From a virus, in IMG/VR virus record IMGVR_UViG_3300027784_000048, positions 1 through 23,466 of that record: a stretch of 23,466 nucleotides of DNA, one strand, 5' to 3'. This document shows positions 13,490 through 22,182 of the stretch, piece after piece. Below the pieces are notes generated by a model. It saw only the letters and a program-made list of their open reading frames with translations. It did no database searches and was not told the origin of the DNA. Position numbers and translations under genes: made by a program. How positions within the stretch are numbered: position 1 is the first letter of the stretch; every line of letters starts with the position of its first letter.

Positions 13490-14494
13490 ATGATAAAAAA
13501 ATTATTTCCAACAAAAAGCTCTACTATATACCCTCATTTTCCTTATAAAAATACAGGAATGGATCCTATTATAGAAATAATTCCCTCTGATGTAGGTTCA
13601 AGTAGATTTTTATTAGATTTTTCAGAAAATGAAATTAAATCAATTATAAATAATCATATTTCAGGGAGTTTATGGAAAGCTGAATTAGATTTATATGTAG
13701 TTAATATAGATAATTTTAATAAAGATGATTTAATAATAAATGCTTTTCCTGTAAGTGGTTCTTGGGATAGAGGCACAGGTTATTTTGGTGATATTCCTAT
13801 AAATACCTCAGGGGTTTCCTGGGTTAATTCTAAAGTAGATAACCCTTGGAATAGTGAAGGGGGGGATTATATAAATAATGTATATAGCTCATACCAATGT
13901 AAAAATAATAATGTAAGGTTTAATTTTGATATTACTAACTTAATAGAATATCAATTAAATCAAGAACTTTATGAAGGTTTCATATTTAAACTAGATGAAT
14001 TACAGGAGGTATATAATGAAACTTCATTTAAATTTTATTCCAAAAATTCAAACGAAGTATTTATTCCTAAGATTAGTTTTAAGTGGGATGACTCAGAATA
14101 TATTGAATATGATAATTTACTGACAGATTCTGATTTTATAATGTCAATGAATCATAAAGAAATATATAGTATTAAAAGTGTTCCTAATTTTGAAGTTTTT
14201 GTTTCTGAAAGATACCCAGAAAAAATATATACATCTGAAATTTTATATAAGTTTAAACATTTACCTGAAGAATCTTATTATGCTATAGAAGATGTAATAA
14301 ACCAAGAATTTATTATTCAATTTGATGAAGATTATACTAAAATAAGTACACGAGATAACAAAAGTTTTTTTAAATTACACATGGATAACTTTTATCTTGA
14401 AAGACCATATAGATTTTTAATAAAAACTATTATAAATGGGGAGGTTATTATATGGAAGTCTCCTACTACCTTTAAAGTTAGGGAAATTATTTAA
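13490..14494 (+). CDS. tail-associated protein with DNRLRE-like domain, 334 aa
   Basis: The N-terminal 200 residues resemble the DNRLRE/CBM96-like beta-sandwich seen in extracellular proteins: SSTIYPHFPYKNTGMDPIIE (11-30), SRFLLDFSE (38-46), AELDLYVVN (64-72), INAFPVSGSWDRGTGYF (83-99), TSGVSWVNS (106-114), FDITNLIEYQL (146-156), and FKFYSKNSNEVFIPKISFKW (180-199). The C-terminal 130 residues form a second, unrecognised beta-rich domain. Similar proteins accompany baseplate genes in marine T4-like phages (from memory). The likely position is the baseplate or fibre periphery, possibly binding surface carbohydrate; that binding role is inference from the fold class. Confidence 0.78.
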   Translation: MIKKLFPTKSSTIYPHFPYKNTGMDPIIEIIPSDVGSSRFLLDFSENEIKSIINNHISGSLWKAELDLYVVNIDNFNKDDLIINAFPVSGSWDRGTGYFGDIPINTSGVSWVNSKVDNPWNSEGGDYINNVYSSYQCKNNNVRFNFDITNLIEYQLNQELYEGFIFKLDELQEVYNETSFKFYSKNSNEVFIPKISFKWDDSEYIEYDNLLTDSDFIMSMNHKEIYSIKSVPNFEVFVSERYPEKIYTSEILYKFKHLPEESYYAIEDVINQEFIIQFDEDYTKISTRDNKSFFKLHMDNFYLERPYRFLIKTIINGEVIIWKSPTTFKVREII

Positions 14495-14496
14495 AG

Positions 14497-15015
14497 ATGA
14501 AGAAGTCTGATTTAAGAATTAACAAATTTGATAAAGAAGCTTTTTTAAAAAGTTTAAATCTAAAATTTAATGAACTTGTAGAAGAAAGAGACCCTTCTTT
14601 CTTTGACATTGATTTAGCTACTAAAGAAGATTTTTTTGAACTATATGAAAAATTTTTTTATGAAATTTCTAAATATGGAGGTAATAATTCTCATGAGTAT
14701 TTAATTGAAACTAGTACTAATTATATAGATTATGAAAAAGATAATGAGGAAATTAATTTATTACTGGAAGAAATATCACAATTAAGAATTGAAAATTTAA
14801 AATTACAACAAAAAATAATAAGATTACAAAGTGGGGCTTCCTTTAAAGAAATGCAAGATGATATAAAAGAAGATAGAGAAGAAGACAAAAATATAAATGA
14901 AGAGGTTGAAGAGGAAAAAATACAACTACCACAGGATGATCCTACACAACATGATGATTTTTTTGATCCTGTAAGAGATGAACCTGGTGAAGAGAGTAAA
15001 CCATTAAAAACATGA
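14497..15015 (+). CDS. acidic coiled-coil protein of the tail module, 172 aa
   Basis: After a basic start (MKKSDLRINKFDKEAFLKSL) the protein has FFELYEKFFYEISKYGGNNS (46-65), HEYLIETSTNYIDY (66-79), and a coiled coil EINLLLEEISQLRIENLKLQ (84-103). The tail (from about 120) is very acidic and Pro/Asp-rich, likely disordered. From memory, the YEKFFYEI...NSHEYLI pattern recurs in tail clusters of marine myoviruses. It follows the DNRLRE-like gene by 2 bp. It could be a trimerising linker or a chaperone for the neighbouring fibre-like protein. Confidence 0.8.
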   Translation: MKKSDLRINKFDKEAFLKSLNLKFNELVEERDPSFFDIDLATKEDFFELYEKFFYEISKYGGNNSHEYLIETSTNYIDYEKDNEEINLLLEEISQLRIENLKLQQKIIRLQSGASFKEMQDDIKEDREEDKNINEEVEEEKIQLPQDDPTQHDDFFDPVRDEPGEESKPLKT

Positions 15016-15045
15016 CCATTTATATATGATATAAAATGACTTATA

Positions 15046-18000
15046 ATGATTAAAGATATAAAACAAATAAACCCTAATGTTATATTAAATGAAGAATTTT
15101 CTCATTTAGATGCAGAAAATATTCCCATATATAACTTTACTGGATCATTTAATTCAGATGAAGATTTTATAGAACTTCATATATATGATTTAAATAATAA
15201 TTTATTATTTTCAGAACCTAATTTTAGAAAATATTATTCTGATAATATAGGGTTAGAAAATCAATTTCTAGATATAAATTTAGATCCTAGTAAATTATTA
15301 AAAGAAAAAGGGATAACAACTGGAGAAATAAATTTATTATATAATTATATTACATATGAATTAGGTTCGTCTTTAGAAAAGTTTTTTTATATAGAGGAAA
15401 TATCATCTTCTAGAACTGAAATTAAATTAAAGTCAACAAAAATAAATATATCGGAATTAGAAGAAGATTTTAATAAATTCTTTGAAAAAGTAAAAGATGA
15501 TAAATATTTTAGTGAATTTTATTTAAGATTTAAAGAAAATAAATATCTCATTGGAATAAATATCCAAATAAACTATGATGAGGATTTTATATTAGTAAAA
15601 TTATATTCACCTTTACCTTCTGAATTTGATATAAAGGATAAATTACAAATAATCACAAAACCTTCAGAAACCCAACTATTTAATGTTAAATTTGAAGAAG
15701 TTGGAGATTTCCGAATTTTTAAATCTTTAAAAGGACCTAATTTTAATTTAGATTTTAAAGATGATATTAGTGAATCTTCTCAATATATGTCTTCCCAAGA
15801 TATAGAATCAACTAATGTTAAAGAATCTTTATACAAATTAAAAAATATAATAAAAGAAAAAGGGGTTGAATTAAATGTAAATTATTCAAAATTTAATAAC
15901 TTCGTACATTTTTCATCAATACAAAAAAGACTTAATAATTTTAAATATAAAATAGAATTATTAGAATCTTACGAATCAGATATAAATACATTAAAGGATA
16001 CTGAAGATTCAAATACCCAAAACCAAGAAATTAAATTTTTGGAAAATAAAAAAGAAGATATTATATCTAATTTTGATGGATATGAAAATTATTTATATTA
16101 TGAATCCGGTTCTTTAACTTGGCCCAAATCAACTAATGAATATCCTTATGAATTATATTCTTCTGAATCTTCTGAGGTAAAAGTATGGTTTGGAAGTAAT
16201 GATGAAAATGATGTTTATTATGGTGGTGTTATTTTAGAAGCTTCAATTTATGATGATAGAAACCCTAATTATTTATATAATACTATTCCAAATTATTTAA
16301 AAGAAGACCCTAAATCAAAGCCTTATAAAGATTTTATAGATATGGTGGGTCATTTTTATGATATAATATGGTTATATATCAAATCTATAACCCAACTTTC
16401 AAATAATACAAATAATTTTGAAGAGGGGGCTCCCTTAGATATTATTGAAGATATATTAAAATCTTTTGGTTTAGAAATTCCATCCACAAATAGAAATAAT
16501 CTTGATATATTTAGGTCTTTAATAGGCTCAGGATCTTTGAATTTATCTGAAGATGAAGAAATTATTGAAGAAATAATAGACATAACAGAAAATAAGCCTG
16601 ATTTTCCTTTAAAAAGAATAAAAAAGGAAATACATCAAAGATTATATCATAATTTACCTTATTTAGTAAAAAGAAAAGGAACTTTAGAAGGTTTAAAACA
16701 ACTTATAAATATATTTGGTATTCCTTCAACTATATTAAGAATAAATGAATATGGAGGGAAAACTTTAAACCAAACCCAAGATTATGATTACTGGTATGAT
16801 AAATATAATGAATCTTTTTATACTAATGAAGTATCATATATTAATGTTCCTTGGAGTGAATTATATTATGATCAAGAATATAATGGAGAAAGTTATGTTC
16901 CTGATACAATAATATTTAGGTTTAAAGCTTTTCATTCTGAACAAACTCAACCTTTATTAACAAAAGATGATACAGGATTAGATATAGGAATATTTATAGA
17001 ACCACACCCTTCTTCTTCTTTAGAACCTTATAAAGATTATGGAAGATTATATTTTAATATAGGAACAACCCAATCAGATTATATTGATGCCCCTATATTT
17101 AATAATAATTGGTGGGGGGTTATGTTACAAAGAGAAAATAGGGTTGAAATAGGTAGTGGAACTGGGGATTCAAATAAATTTACTCTTTATTTAAAAAACA
17201 AACCTTATATAGGGGGTTATGGAAATTATTTAGGTTTTAATCATTCATCATCTATAGAAGGAACTTACAACAATGACTGGAATAATGATGGTAGTATTTA
17301 TTTAGGATATGACCCCACAACAGGAAAAAATATAGACAGTAATTTCCAAGAATTTAGATATTATAGACATCCTATATCTGAAAATATATTTGATAATTTT
17401 GTAATGAACCCTGAATCTATAGAAGGAGAAACTATATCAGGATCTTTATCTTCTTCTAATATTTTAATATTTAGAGCTCCTTTAGGAAGTTTATTAGATT
17501 TAGATAGTGATAATATTACAGGGTCTTATGAATCATTACACCCTTCTGGTGAAAATAGTTTTGTTAATGGGGGAAAGGAATATTTCATAATAGAATTGGG
17601 AGTTTTAAACCCTAATATCGAAACTATTTTTTTAAATCAGTCAAATGTTGGGTTAGAAGCTAAAGTTTCAGATAGAATTAAAATTCCAACACAAAATTAT
17701 AGAGATACTTTATTATCTAAAAATAGTAGTATAGAAATTCCTTCTTATATTGATGGAAGGTATAATTATACTCCTAATGTTATAGAAATAGGATTTTCAC
17801 TTCAAAATGAAATGGATAATAATTTAATTAATGTATATGGTTCTAAGATTATTAATAATATAATTGCAGACCCAAGAAAAAGAAGAGAAGGGGTATTTAG
17901 ATATAAAGAATTAGATAAAATATCTAAGGAATATTCTGAAAATTATGGGGGTCTATTAAATATATATGAATATTTAAATTTAACTAAATACTTTGATAGT

Positions 18001-19665
18001 TCATTATTTAAACTATTTAAAAAATTTATTCCTGCAAAAAGTACTCTTAATACAGGGTTTATTTATAAACCTCATATATTAGATAGATCAAAAATACCTC
18101 ATTCTAAATTTAAATTTTCTGATGAAACAATAGAATTTAGTTTAGATTTGGGCAAAAACCCTTTTACTGCTGGTTCAGGTGGGGTTTTAAATAAATATAA
18201 TATTTTGGAGTTTTCTCAAAGACCACAAACTTCATTTTATAGTGGAAATTTGGGATTTAATTTAAAAATAATAGAAAAGGATTTAACTTTAAATAATGAA
18301 TATAAGAGGTTTTCTAAAGATAGAGATGATAATATATTAACTCCTTCGTTTTATCATAGTGATTATAATGTCTTACTAAACAATGTTTTAAAAAATGTAG
18401 ATAAGTTTTATTATTTTGAGGGTTTATTAAGAGCTTATTATAAAGGATGTAAATTATCAAGTAAGGATTATAATTATTATAATAAGGGAGATAAAAGTTA
18501 TGGTAAAAAAGCAGTAATAGATATTCATCCTAAATATATAGCTGCTTTCAAAGAAAAGTGGAGAAGTTTAGAAGAATATGGAACATTTACATATACATTG
18601 GATACTTTAATAGAAATTCCTAATGAACCTATTAAAGACCCTAATAAATTTACCCCAAAAACTATTGAATTATCAGGAACCCAGGATTATATACAGGAGG
18701 TATCGAGCACATTTAAACCTGGGAGAAAATGTAAAGTAATAAATATCCCTGAGGGATTTGGGTTTATGAATATATCTGAATTACCCACCCAAACATTTGA
18801 AATACATTTAGGAGGGGGAGAATTTGTAACTATATTTTCAAATTTAATGCAAAATTATGACATTAACCTTTTTAGTTATTATGATATAATTCCTATAAAA
18901 ACAAGGAACCAAGATGGAGTTTTTTATAGTGGTGAATATTCTCCTGTATGGGGGAGAACAGATGAAGCTGAAACTTTACCATCTTCATCTTATTATTATT
19001 TAAGTACATATACTGATAAAATATCAGAAACCATAGAACCCCCAATTCAAGAATATGATTTAACAATATATTTTCTTGAGTGGGAAGGAGATGGAACCCG
19101 ACAACGTCCACCTTCATTATCTGGGGGGAATGTTCAAGTTAATGAAGTTGTAGTAGGAGAAGGAGTTACAAGAGTAACTCTTAAAAAAAGAAGAAATTCT
19201 AATGTGAAAATTTCAGACCCTTCTTATGTGGGTGAAGAAGATTTTAATTTTAGAAATTATAGAATAGGAGGTGTAAATTATAATAATGAAGAAATTAATT
19301 TTATAATGGATTCTAATAAAACTTTAGCTATATTCTATGTTACTAAATATTCTTTAGAATTGAATCAAAATGAATATACTATTGCAGATGGGGAGGATGT
19401 TGATACTGTTACCATAGGAGATGAGTGGGATGTATTAAGTGGAAGTTTTAATCCTGAAACCGATGTAACTATAAGAGCTAGATCTGATATTTGGGAAGAA
19501 TCTGGAGGAATGCTGGAATCAATTAGAGGCAATTTTTCTCATTGGTCAGAAACCACAGGAGATTTCCCTGAAATAGTTGGGAATTCTTCTACTGTAGATA
19601 GAACTATTACTATAAAAATGCCTAATAGAGATTTAAATTTAACAGCTAATTATAATTTAATATAA
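15046..19665 (+). CDS. giant baseplate/fibre protein: gpI (gp7)-like segment, lectin-like domain, C-terminal repeats
   Basis: At 1539 residues this is the largest product in the window. Residues 1-390 are a mixed alpha/beta region with a Lys/Glu-rich coil (290-345). Residues about 420-575 hold a P2 gpI-like tail segment ending in NLPYLVKRKGTLEGLKQLIN (536-555) and GIPSTILRINEYGG (558-571). Residues about 590-790 look like a concanavalin/LamG-type sandwich (DTIIFRFKAFHSEQTQPLL, FNIGTTQ, EFRYYRHPIS). FKKFIPAKSTLNTGFIYKPH (991-1010) is followed by a long unrecognised region. The C-terminus has two InlB/bacterial-repeat-like units (about 1336-1433 and 1434-1538) ending in NKTLAIFYV and DLNLTANYN. 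The order after gp25 and gp6 parallels P2 W-J-I, so its N-terminal half probably does the wedge job of gpI/T4 gp7, with receptor-binding extensions. Confidence 0.82.
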   Translation: MIKDIKQINPNVILNEEFSHLDAENIPIYNFTGSFNSDEDFIELHIYDLNNNLLFSEPNFRKYYSDNIGLENQFLDINLDPSKLLKEKGITTGEINLLYNYITYELGSSLEKFFYIEEISSSRTEIKLKSTKINISELEEDFNKFFEKVKDDKYFSEFYLRFKENKYLIGINIQINYDEDFILVKLYSPLPSEFDIKDKLQIITKPSETQLFNVKFEEVGDFRIFKSLKGPNFNLDFKDDISESSQYMSSQDIESTNVKESLYKLKNIIKEKGVELNVNYSKFNNFVHFSSIQKRLNNFKYKIELLESYESDINTLKDTEDSNTQNQEIKFLENKKEDIISNFDGYENYLYYESGSLTWPKSTNEYPYELYSSESSEVKVWFGSNDENDVYYGGVILEASIYDDRNPNYLYNTIPNYLKEDPKSKPYKDFIDMVGHFYDIIWLYIKSITQLSNNTNNFEEGAPLDIIEDILKSFGLEIPSTNRNNLDIFRSLIGSGSLNLSEDEEIIEEIIDITENKPDFPLKRIKKEIHQRLYHNLPYLVKRKGTLEGLKQLINIFGIPSTILRINEYGGKTLNQTQDYDYWYDKYNESFYTNEVSYINVPWSELYYDQEYNGESYVPDTIIFRFKAFHSEQTQPLLTKDDTGLDIGIFIEPHPSSSLEPYKDYGRLYFNIGTTQSDYIDAPIFNNNWWGVMLQRENRVEIGSGTGDSNKFTLYLKNKPYIGGYGNYLGFNHSSSIEGTYNNDWNNDGSIYLGYDPTTGKNIDSNFQEFRYYRHPISENIFDNFVMNPESIEGETISGSLSSSNILIFRAPLGSLLDLDSDNITGSYESLHPSGENSFVNGGKEYFIIELGVLNPNIETIFLNQSNVGLEAKVSDRIKIPTQNYRDTLLSKNSSIEIPSYIDGRYNYTPNVIEIGFSLQNEMDNNLINVYGSKIINNIIADPRKRREGVFRYKELDKISKEYSENYGGLLNIYEYLNLTKYFDSSLFKLFKKFIPAKSTLNTGFIYKPHILDRSKIPHSKFKFSDETIEFSLDLGKNPFTAGSGGVLNKYNILEFSQRPQTSFYSGNLGFNLKIIEKDLTLNNEYKRFSKDRDDNILTPSFYHSDYNVLLNNVLKNVDKFYYFEGLLRAYYKGCKLSSKDYNYYNKGDKSYGKKAVIDIHPKYIAAFKEKWRSLEEYGTFTYTLDTLIEIPNEPIKDPNKFTPKTIELSGTQDYIQEVSSTFKPGRKCKVINIPEGFGFMNISELPTQTFEIHLGGGEFVTIFSNLMQNYDINLFSYYDIIPIKTRNQDGVFYSGEYSPVWGRTDEAETLPSSSYYYLSTYTDKISETIEPPIQEYDLTIYFLEWEGDGTRQRPPSLSGGNVQVNEVVVGEGVTRVTLKKRRNSNVKISDPSYVGEEDFNFRNYRIGGVNYNNEEINFIMDSNKTLAIFYVTKYSLELNQNEYTIADGEDVDTVTIGDEWDVLSGSFNPETDVTIRARSDIWEESGGMLESIRGNFSHWSETTGDFPEIVGNSSTVDRTITIKMPNRDLNLTANYNLI

Positions 19666-19675
19666 GATAATAATT

Positions 19676-20434
19676 ATGAGTAAAACAATAGCAACAGGAT
19701 CAGGAAGAATAGTTTTTAAAGATGAATATTATAATGTTTGGGAACCAAACCCTTTCGATTTTATTCCAGATACAGGAAGTATTCCTACATATGATGAAGA
19801 TATAGAAGTAAAAACTTTAGGAGAAATATGGACTTATAACTATTGGATTGAACAAAGTTATGAACCCCCTGAAGATTCTGATTTATACATATATTTTAAT
19901 CCTAAAAAATTTAACCCAAGTGAATTCATTTTAGATGGGGCCCCGATTTCATCCCAAGGTGAAATTAATTTAAATTTATATAAAAAACCAAAATTTCCCA
20001 TAATACCTAAAAAGGGAGATATTATAATTTCTTCTCCCAATAATAGAGAAATTATTTATAGTAAGATAATAAATATTTTAATACCTGAAGAAGAAAATAA
20101 ATTTATATTAGATATAGAAATAAATCCTGTAAAACATAAAATTTTTGATGAAGAAATCATTACAGAAGATTATTTTGATAACATACCTCATTATAAATTT
20201 TTACATAGGAGAACAAATTTTGTTGATAATAAGGTTATATTAAATCAACCTACAGCAGTATATGATAAAATAGAAGGAATAGAAACTTCTCCTGAAAAAT
20301 TTGGATATTTAATTCCTGATGATTTATCTCCAGTCCAAAAGGAGAATCTTTCAATAATTTTAAATATATTAAGAGATAAATCAGTTTTAAAATCTAATCA
20401 AAAAGAAGGAGGTGTGGGTTCGGTATATCTTTAA
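19676..20434 (+). CDS. probable tail structural protein, 252 aa
   Basis: A beta-rich 252-residue protein beginning MSKTIATGSGRIVFKDEYYN. It contains LYIYFNPKKFNPSEFILDGA (70-89) and ends with YKFLHRRTNFVDNKVILNQP, GYLIPDDLSPVQKENLSIIL and a Gly-rich tail. No family is recognised. It sits between the giant baseplate protein and the 217-aa structural protein, 10 bp after the former, so a baseplate or fibre-attachment role is likely by position. There is no signal peptide or membrane segment. Confidence 0.78.
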   Translation: MSKTIATGSGRIVFKDEYYNVWEPNPFDFIPDTGSIPTYDEDIEVKTLGEIWTYNYWIEQSYEPPEDSDLYIYFNPKKFNPSEFILDGAPISSQGEINLNLYKKPKFPIIPKKGDIIISSPNNREIIYSKIINILIPEEENKFILDIEINPVKHKIFDEEIITEDYFDNIPHYKFLHRRTNFVDNKVILNQPTAVYDKIEGIETSPEKFGYLIPDDLSPVQKENLSIILNILRDKSVLKSNQKEGGVGSVYL

Positions 20435-20452
20435 TTAAAACTTGAATTCAAT

Positions 20453-20466
20453 ATATGTATAAGAAA
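20453..20466 (+). promoter_or_regulatory. candidate late promoter box upstream of the 217-aa structural gene
   Basis: ATATGTATAAGAAA lies 16 nt before the ATG at 20483, in a 48-bp gap that is the widest in the structural module. The gene downstream has codon use suggesting strong expression. A TTG at 20442 is not at the host-type spacing to any TAnnTTTG-like box. Confidence 0.45.
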
Positions 20467-20482
20467 ATAAAATATAATAAAA

Positions 20483-21136
20483 ATGGGCTATTTAAATAAT
20501 CAAATTATAACAGTAGATGCAATCCTTACTAAAAAAGGTAGAGAATTAATTTCTGACGAAGATGGTTCTTTTAGAATCACTCAATTCGCACTTTCAGATG
20601 ATGAAATAGATTATACTCTTTACAACCCTAACCACCCTTCAGGATCTGCATATTATGGAGAAGCAATAGAAAGAATGCCTATTATAGAAGCATTCCCTGA
20701 TGAAAGATATATAATGAAGTATAAACTTGTTTCTCTACCACTAGGAACAGAAAAAATTATTAAAATAAGTTTAGGAATAGAAGAAATAATTTTAGAACAG
20801 GGAGCTGAATATAAGTTAACTCCTGATACTTTAAATTATCCACAAGGAGAATCTTATTATATAGTTTCTATTTCGGATGGAAGATTATTAGAAGTTTTTA
20901 AAGGAACAGGTATGGAACTAAAAGCTCCTTCAACACGATTAATCTCAGGAAGAACCAAAGTTATAACAACTGAGGTATCTAAATCTATTAAAGGTTTAAG
21001 CTTTTCAATGGTTGCCTCAAGACGTAATATATTTAAAGAAGGAGAAAATTCAGTGACTGGTACTATTACAGTTGAAGGGGGAAATAGTGGAGCATCAAAA
21101 TCAATTCCAATAACAATAAAAAAATATAATAAATAA
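20483..21136 (+). CDS. conserved virion structural protein with Ig-like C-terminus, 217 aa
   Basis: The N-terminus is strongly familiar from marine T4-like phages: MGYLNNQIITVDAILTKKGR (1-20), FRITQFALSDDEIDYTLYNP (30-49), and HPSGSAYYGEAIERMPIIEA (51-70). These precede a beta-rich second half that resembles an Ig-like domain, ending TGTITVEGGNSGASKSIPIT. The function is not established; the abundance of the family in virion gene clusters suggests a tail or neck component. Codon use differs from its neighbours: five CpG in 654 bp against one in the 1044 bp of the next gene. A late-type box lies upstream and the next ATG follows the stop after 2 bp. Confidence 0.88.
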   Translation: MGYLNNQIITVDAILTKKGRELISDEDGSFRITQFALSDDEIDYTLYNPNHPSGSAYYGEAIERMPIIEAFPDERYIMKYKLVSLPLGTEKIIKISLGIEEIILEQGAEYKLTPDTLNYPQGESYYIVSISDGRLLEVFKGTGMELKAPSTRLISGRTKVITTEVSKSIKGLSFSMVASRRNIFKEGENSVTGTITVEGGNSGASKSIPITIKKYNK

Positions 21137-21138
21137 TA

Positions 21139-22182
21139 ATGGGAACTTTTAAACAATTAGATGAACAAAAAGATATAGTAATATGTATAGAACCTTCTTC
21201 AGTTCCTTTATGGAGTAATAATAACCCTATATTAACTGACATAGTTACTGGAAGTTCACAAGTAGAAAGTGATCAGGGGTATTTTTATATAAATATACAT
21301 AAAGAAACAACTGATAACCCTGTAGAATTTTCTATATCTTATGCCCATAAATATGGTAGTGGTAGTGCTCAATTTAATGATTTAGTAGATAACCAAACCC
21401 CCTCAAAATCTTTATATAGTAAATATAAAAATCTTATAGTTAGAGGAAGCACCATAGAAGATTTTTATTTTGGAGAAGATCATACTTCAGAACATTTTTA
21501 TATATTAAATATTGAAAGATCCAATTATAAAGAACATCTTCTTCCAGGTTCTTTAAGTTTAAAATTGACCAATTCAGGAGATGATTTATATTTAACTGAT
21601 AATAGTAAAAAAATTTCCCAACCCCAACATTCAAATGTGGGAAGGTTATTTCAAATGGTTTCAGGTTCTTTGGGAACAGTTCATACTGGAGAAAATGCCA
21701 AGGGATATTCTAAGGATTCAGGTTCTTATGGGTGGTTTTTACCAGATGCTGGCCTAATATTACTAAATGCAGAAGCTTTAGACGAATCTTCAGTAAATGG
21801 AGGTATTAGTTTAGGTACTGATACTACAAATTCAGAGTCTGATTGGGATTCTTTTGATCCTAATAATTCAAATTCTTCAAAAATGTTTGATGCAATAGAT
21901 GAAGGAAATAGTTTTATTTTAAATAGTGAAGAAACTTTACCTTCTACATTTGTTTTTGTGAGAGTTAATAATTCTGAATTTAATATTAGTAATAATCCAA
22001 GTTTTGTAGATGAAGAAGGTAATATAATATATGATGATTTTATTCAAAACCCTGTTACTTATATAACTACAGTAGGGTTTTATAATGATAATAATGATTT
22101 ATTAGCAGTAGCTAAACTTTCAAGACCTTTACCTAAAAACTTTACAAAAGAAGTTTTAATTAGGGCCAAATTAAATTATTAA
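21139..22182 (+). CDS. conserved marine-phage structural protein, 347 aa
   Basis: The 347-residue protein shows the pattern GSYGWFLPDAGLILLNAEAL (195-214), FILNSEETLPSTFVFVRVNN, and a C-terminal block YITTVGFYNDNNDLLAVAKL (308-327) followed by SRPLPKNFTKEVLIRAKLNY. From memory this family is widespread in T4-like phages of aquatic hosts, with no experimental function known to me. It belongs to the late structural operon and overlaps the next gene by one base. The following protein (22182-23036) repeats the C-terminal 40-residue block, so the two are partial paralogues. Confidence 0.88.
   Translation: MGTFKQLDEQKDIVICIEPSSVPLWSNNNPILTDIVTGSSQVESDQGYFYINIHKETTDNPVEFSISYAHKYGSGSAQFNDLVDNQTPSKSLYSKYKNLIVRGSTIEDFYFGEDHTSEHFYILNIERSNYKEHLLPGSLSLKLTNSGDDLYLTDNSKKISQPQHSNVGRLFQMVSGSLGTVHTGENAKGYSKDSGSYGWFLPDAGLILLNAEALDESSVNGGISLGTDTTNSESDWDSFDPNNSNSSKMFDAIDEGNSFILNSEETLPSTFVFVRVNNSEFNISNNPSFVDEEGNIIYDDFIQNPVTYITTVGFYNDNNDLLAVAKLSRPLPKNFTKEVLIRAKLNY

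Noticed and set aside
14000-14125. AGGAGG followed by an ATG inside the DNRLRE-like gene, opening a 35-codon frame
   Set aside because: The frame lies fully inside a well-supported gene, the product has no recognisable features, and the same string occurs again in coding sequence near 18692. Chance is the simplest explanation.
19858-20040. Minus-strand open frame inside the 252-aa gene
   Set aside because: It is antisense to a coherent structural gene in a one-direction operon and has no start context.
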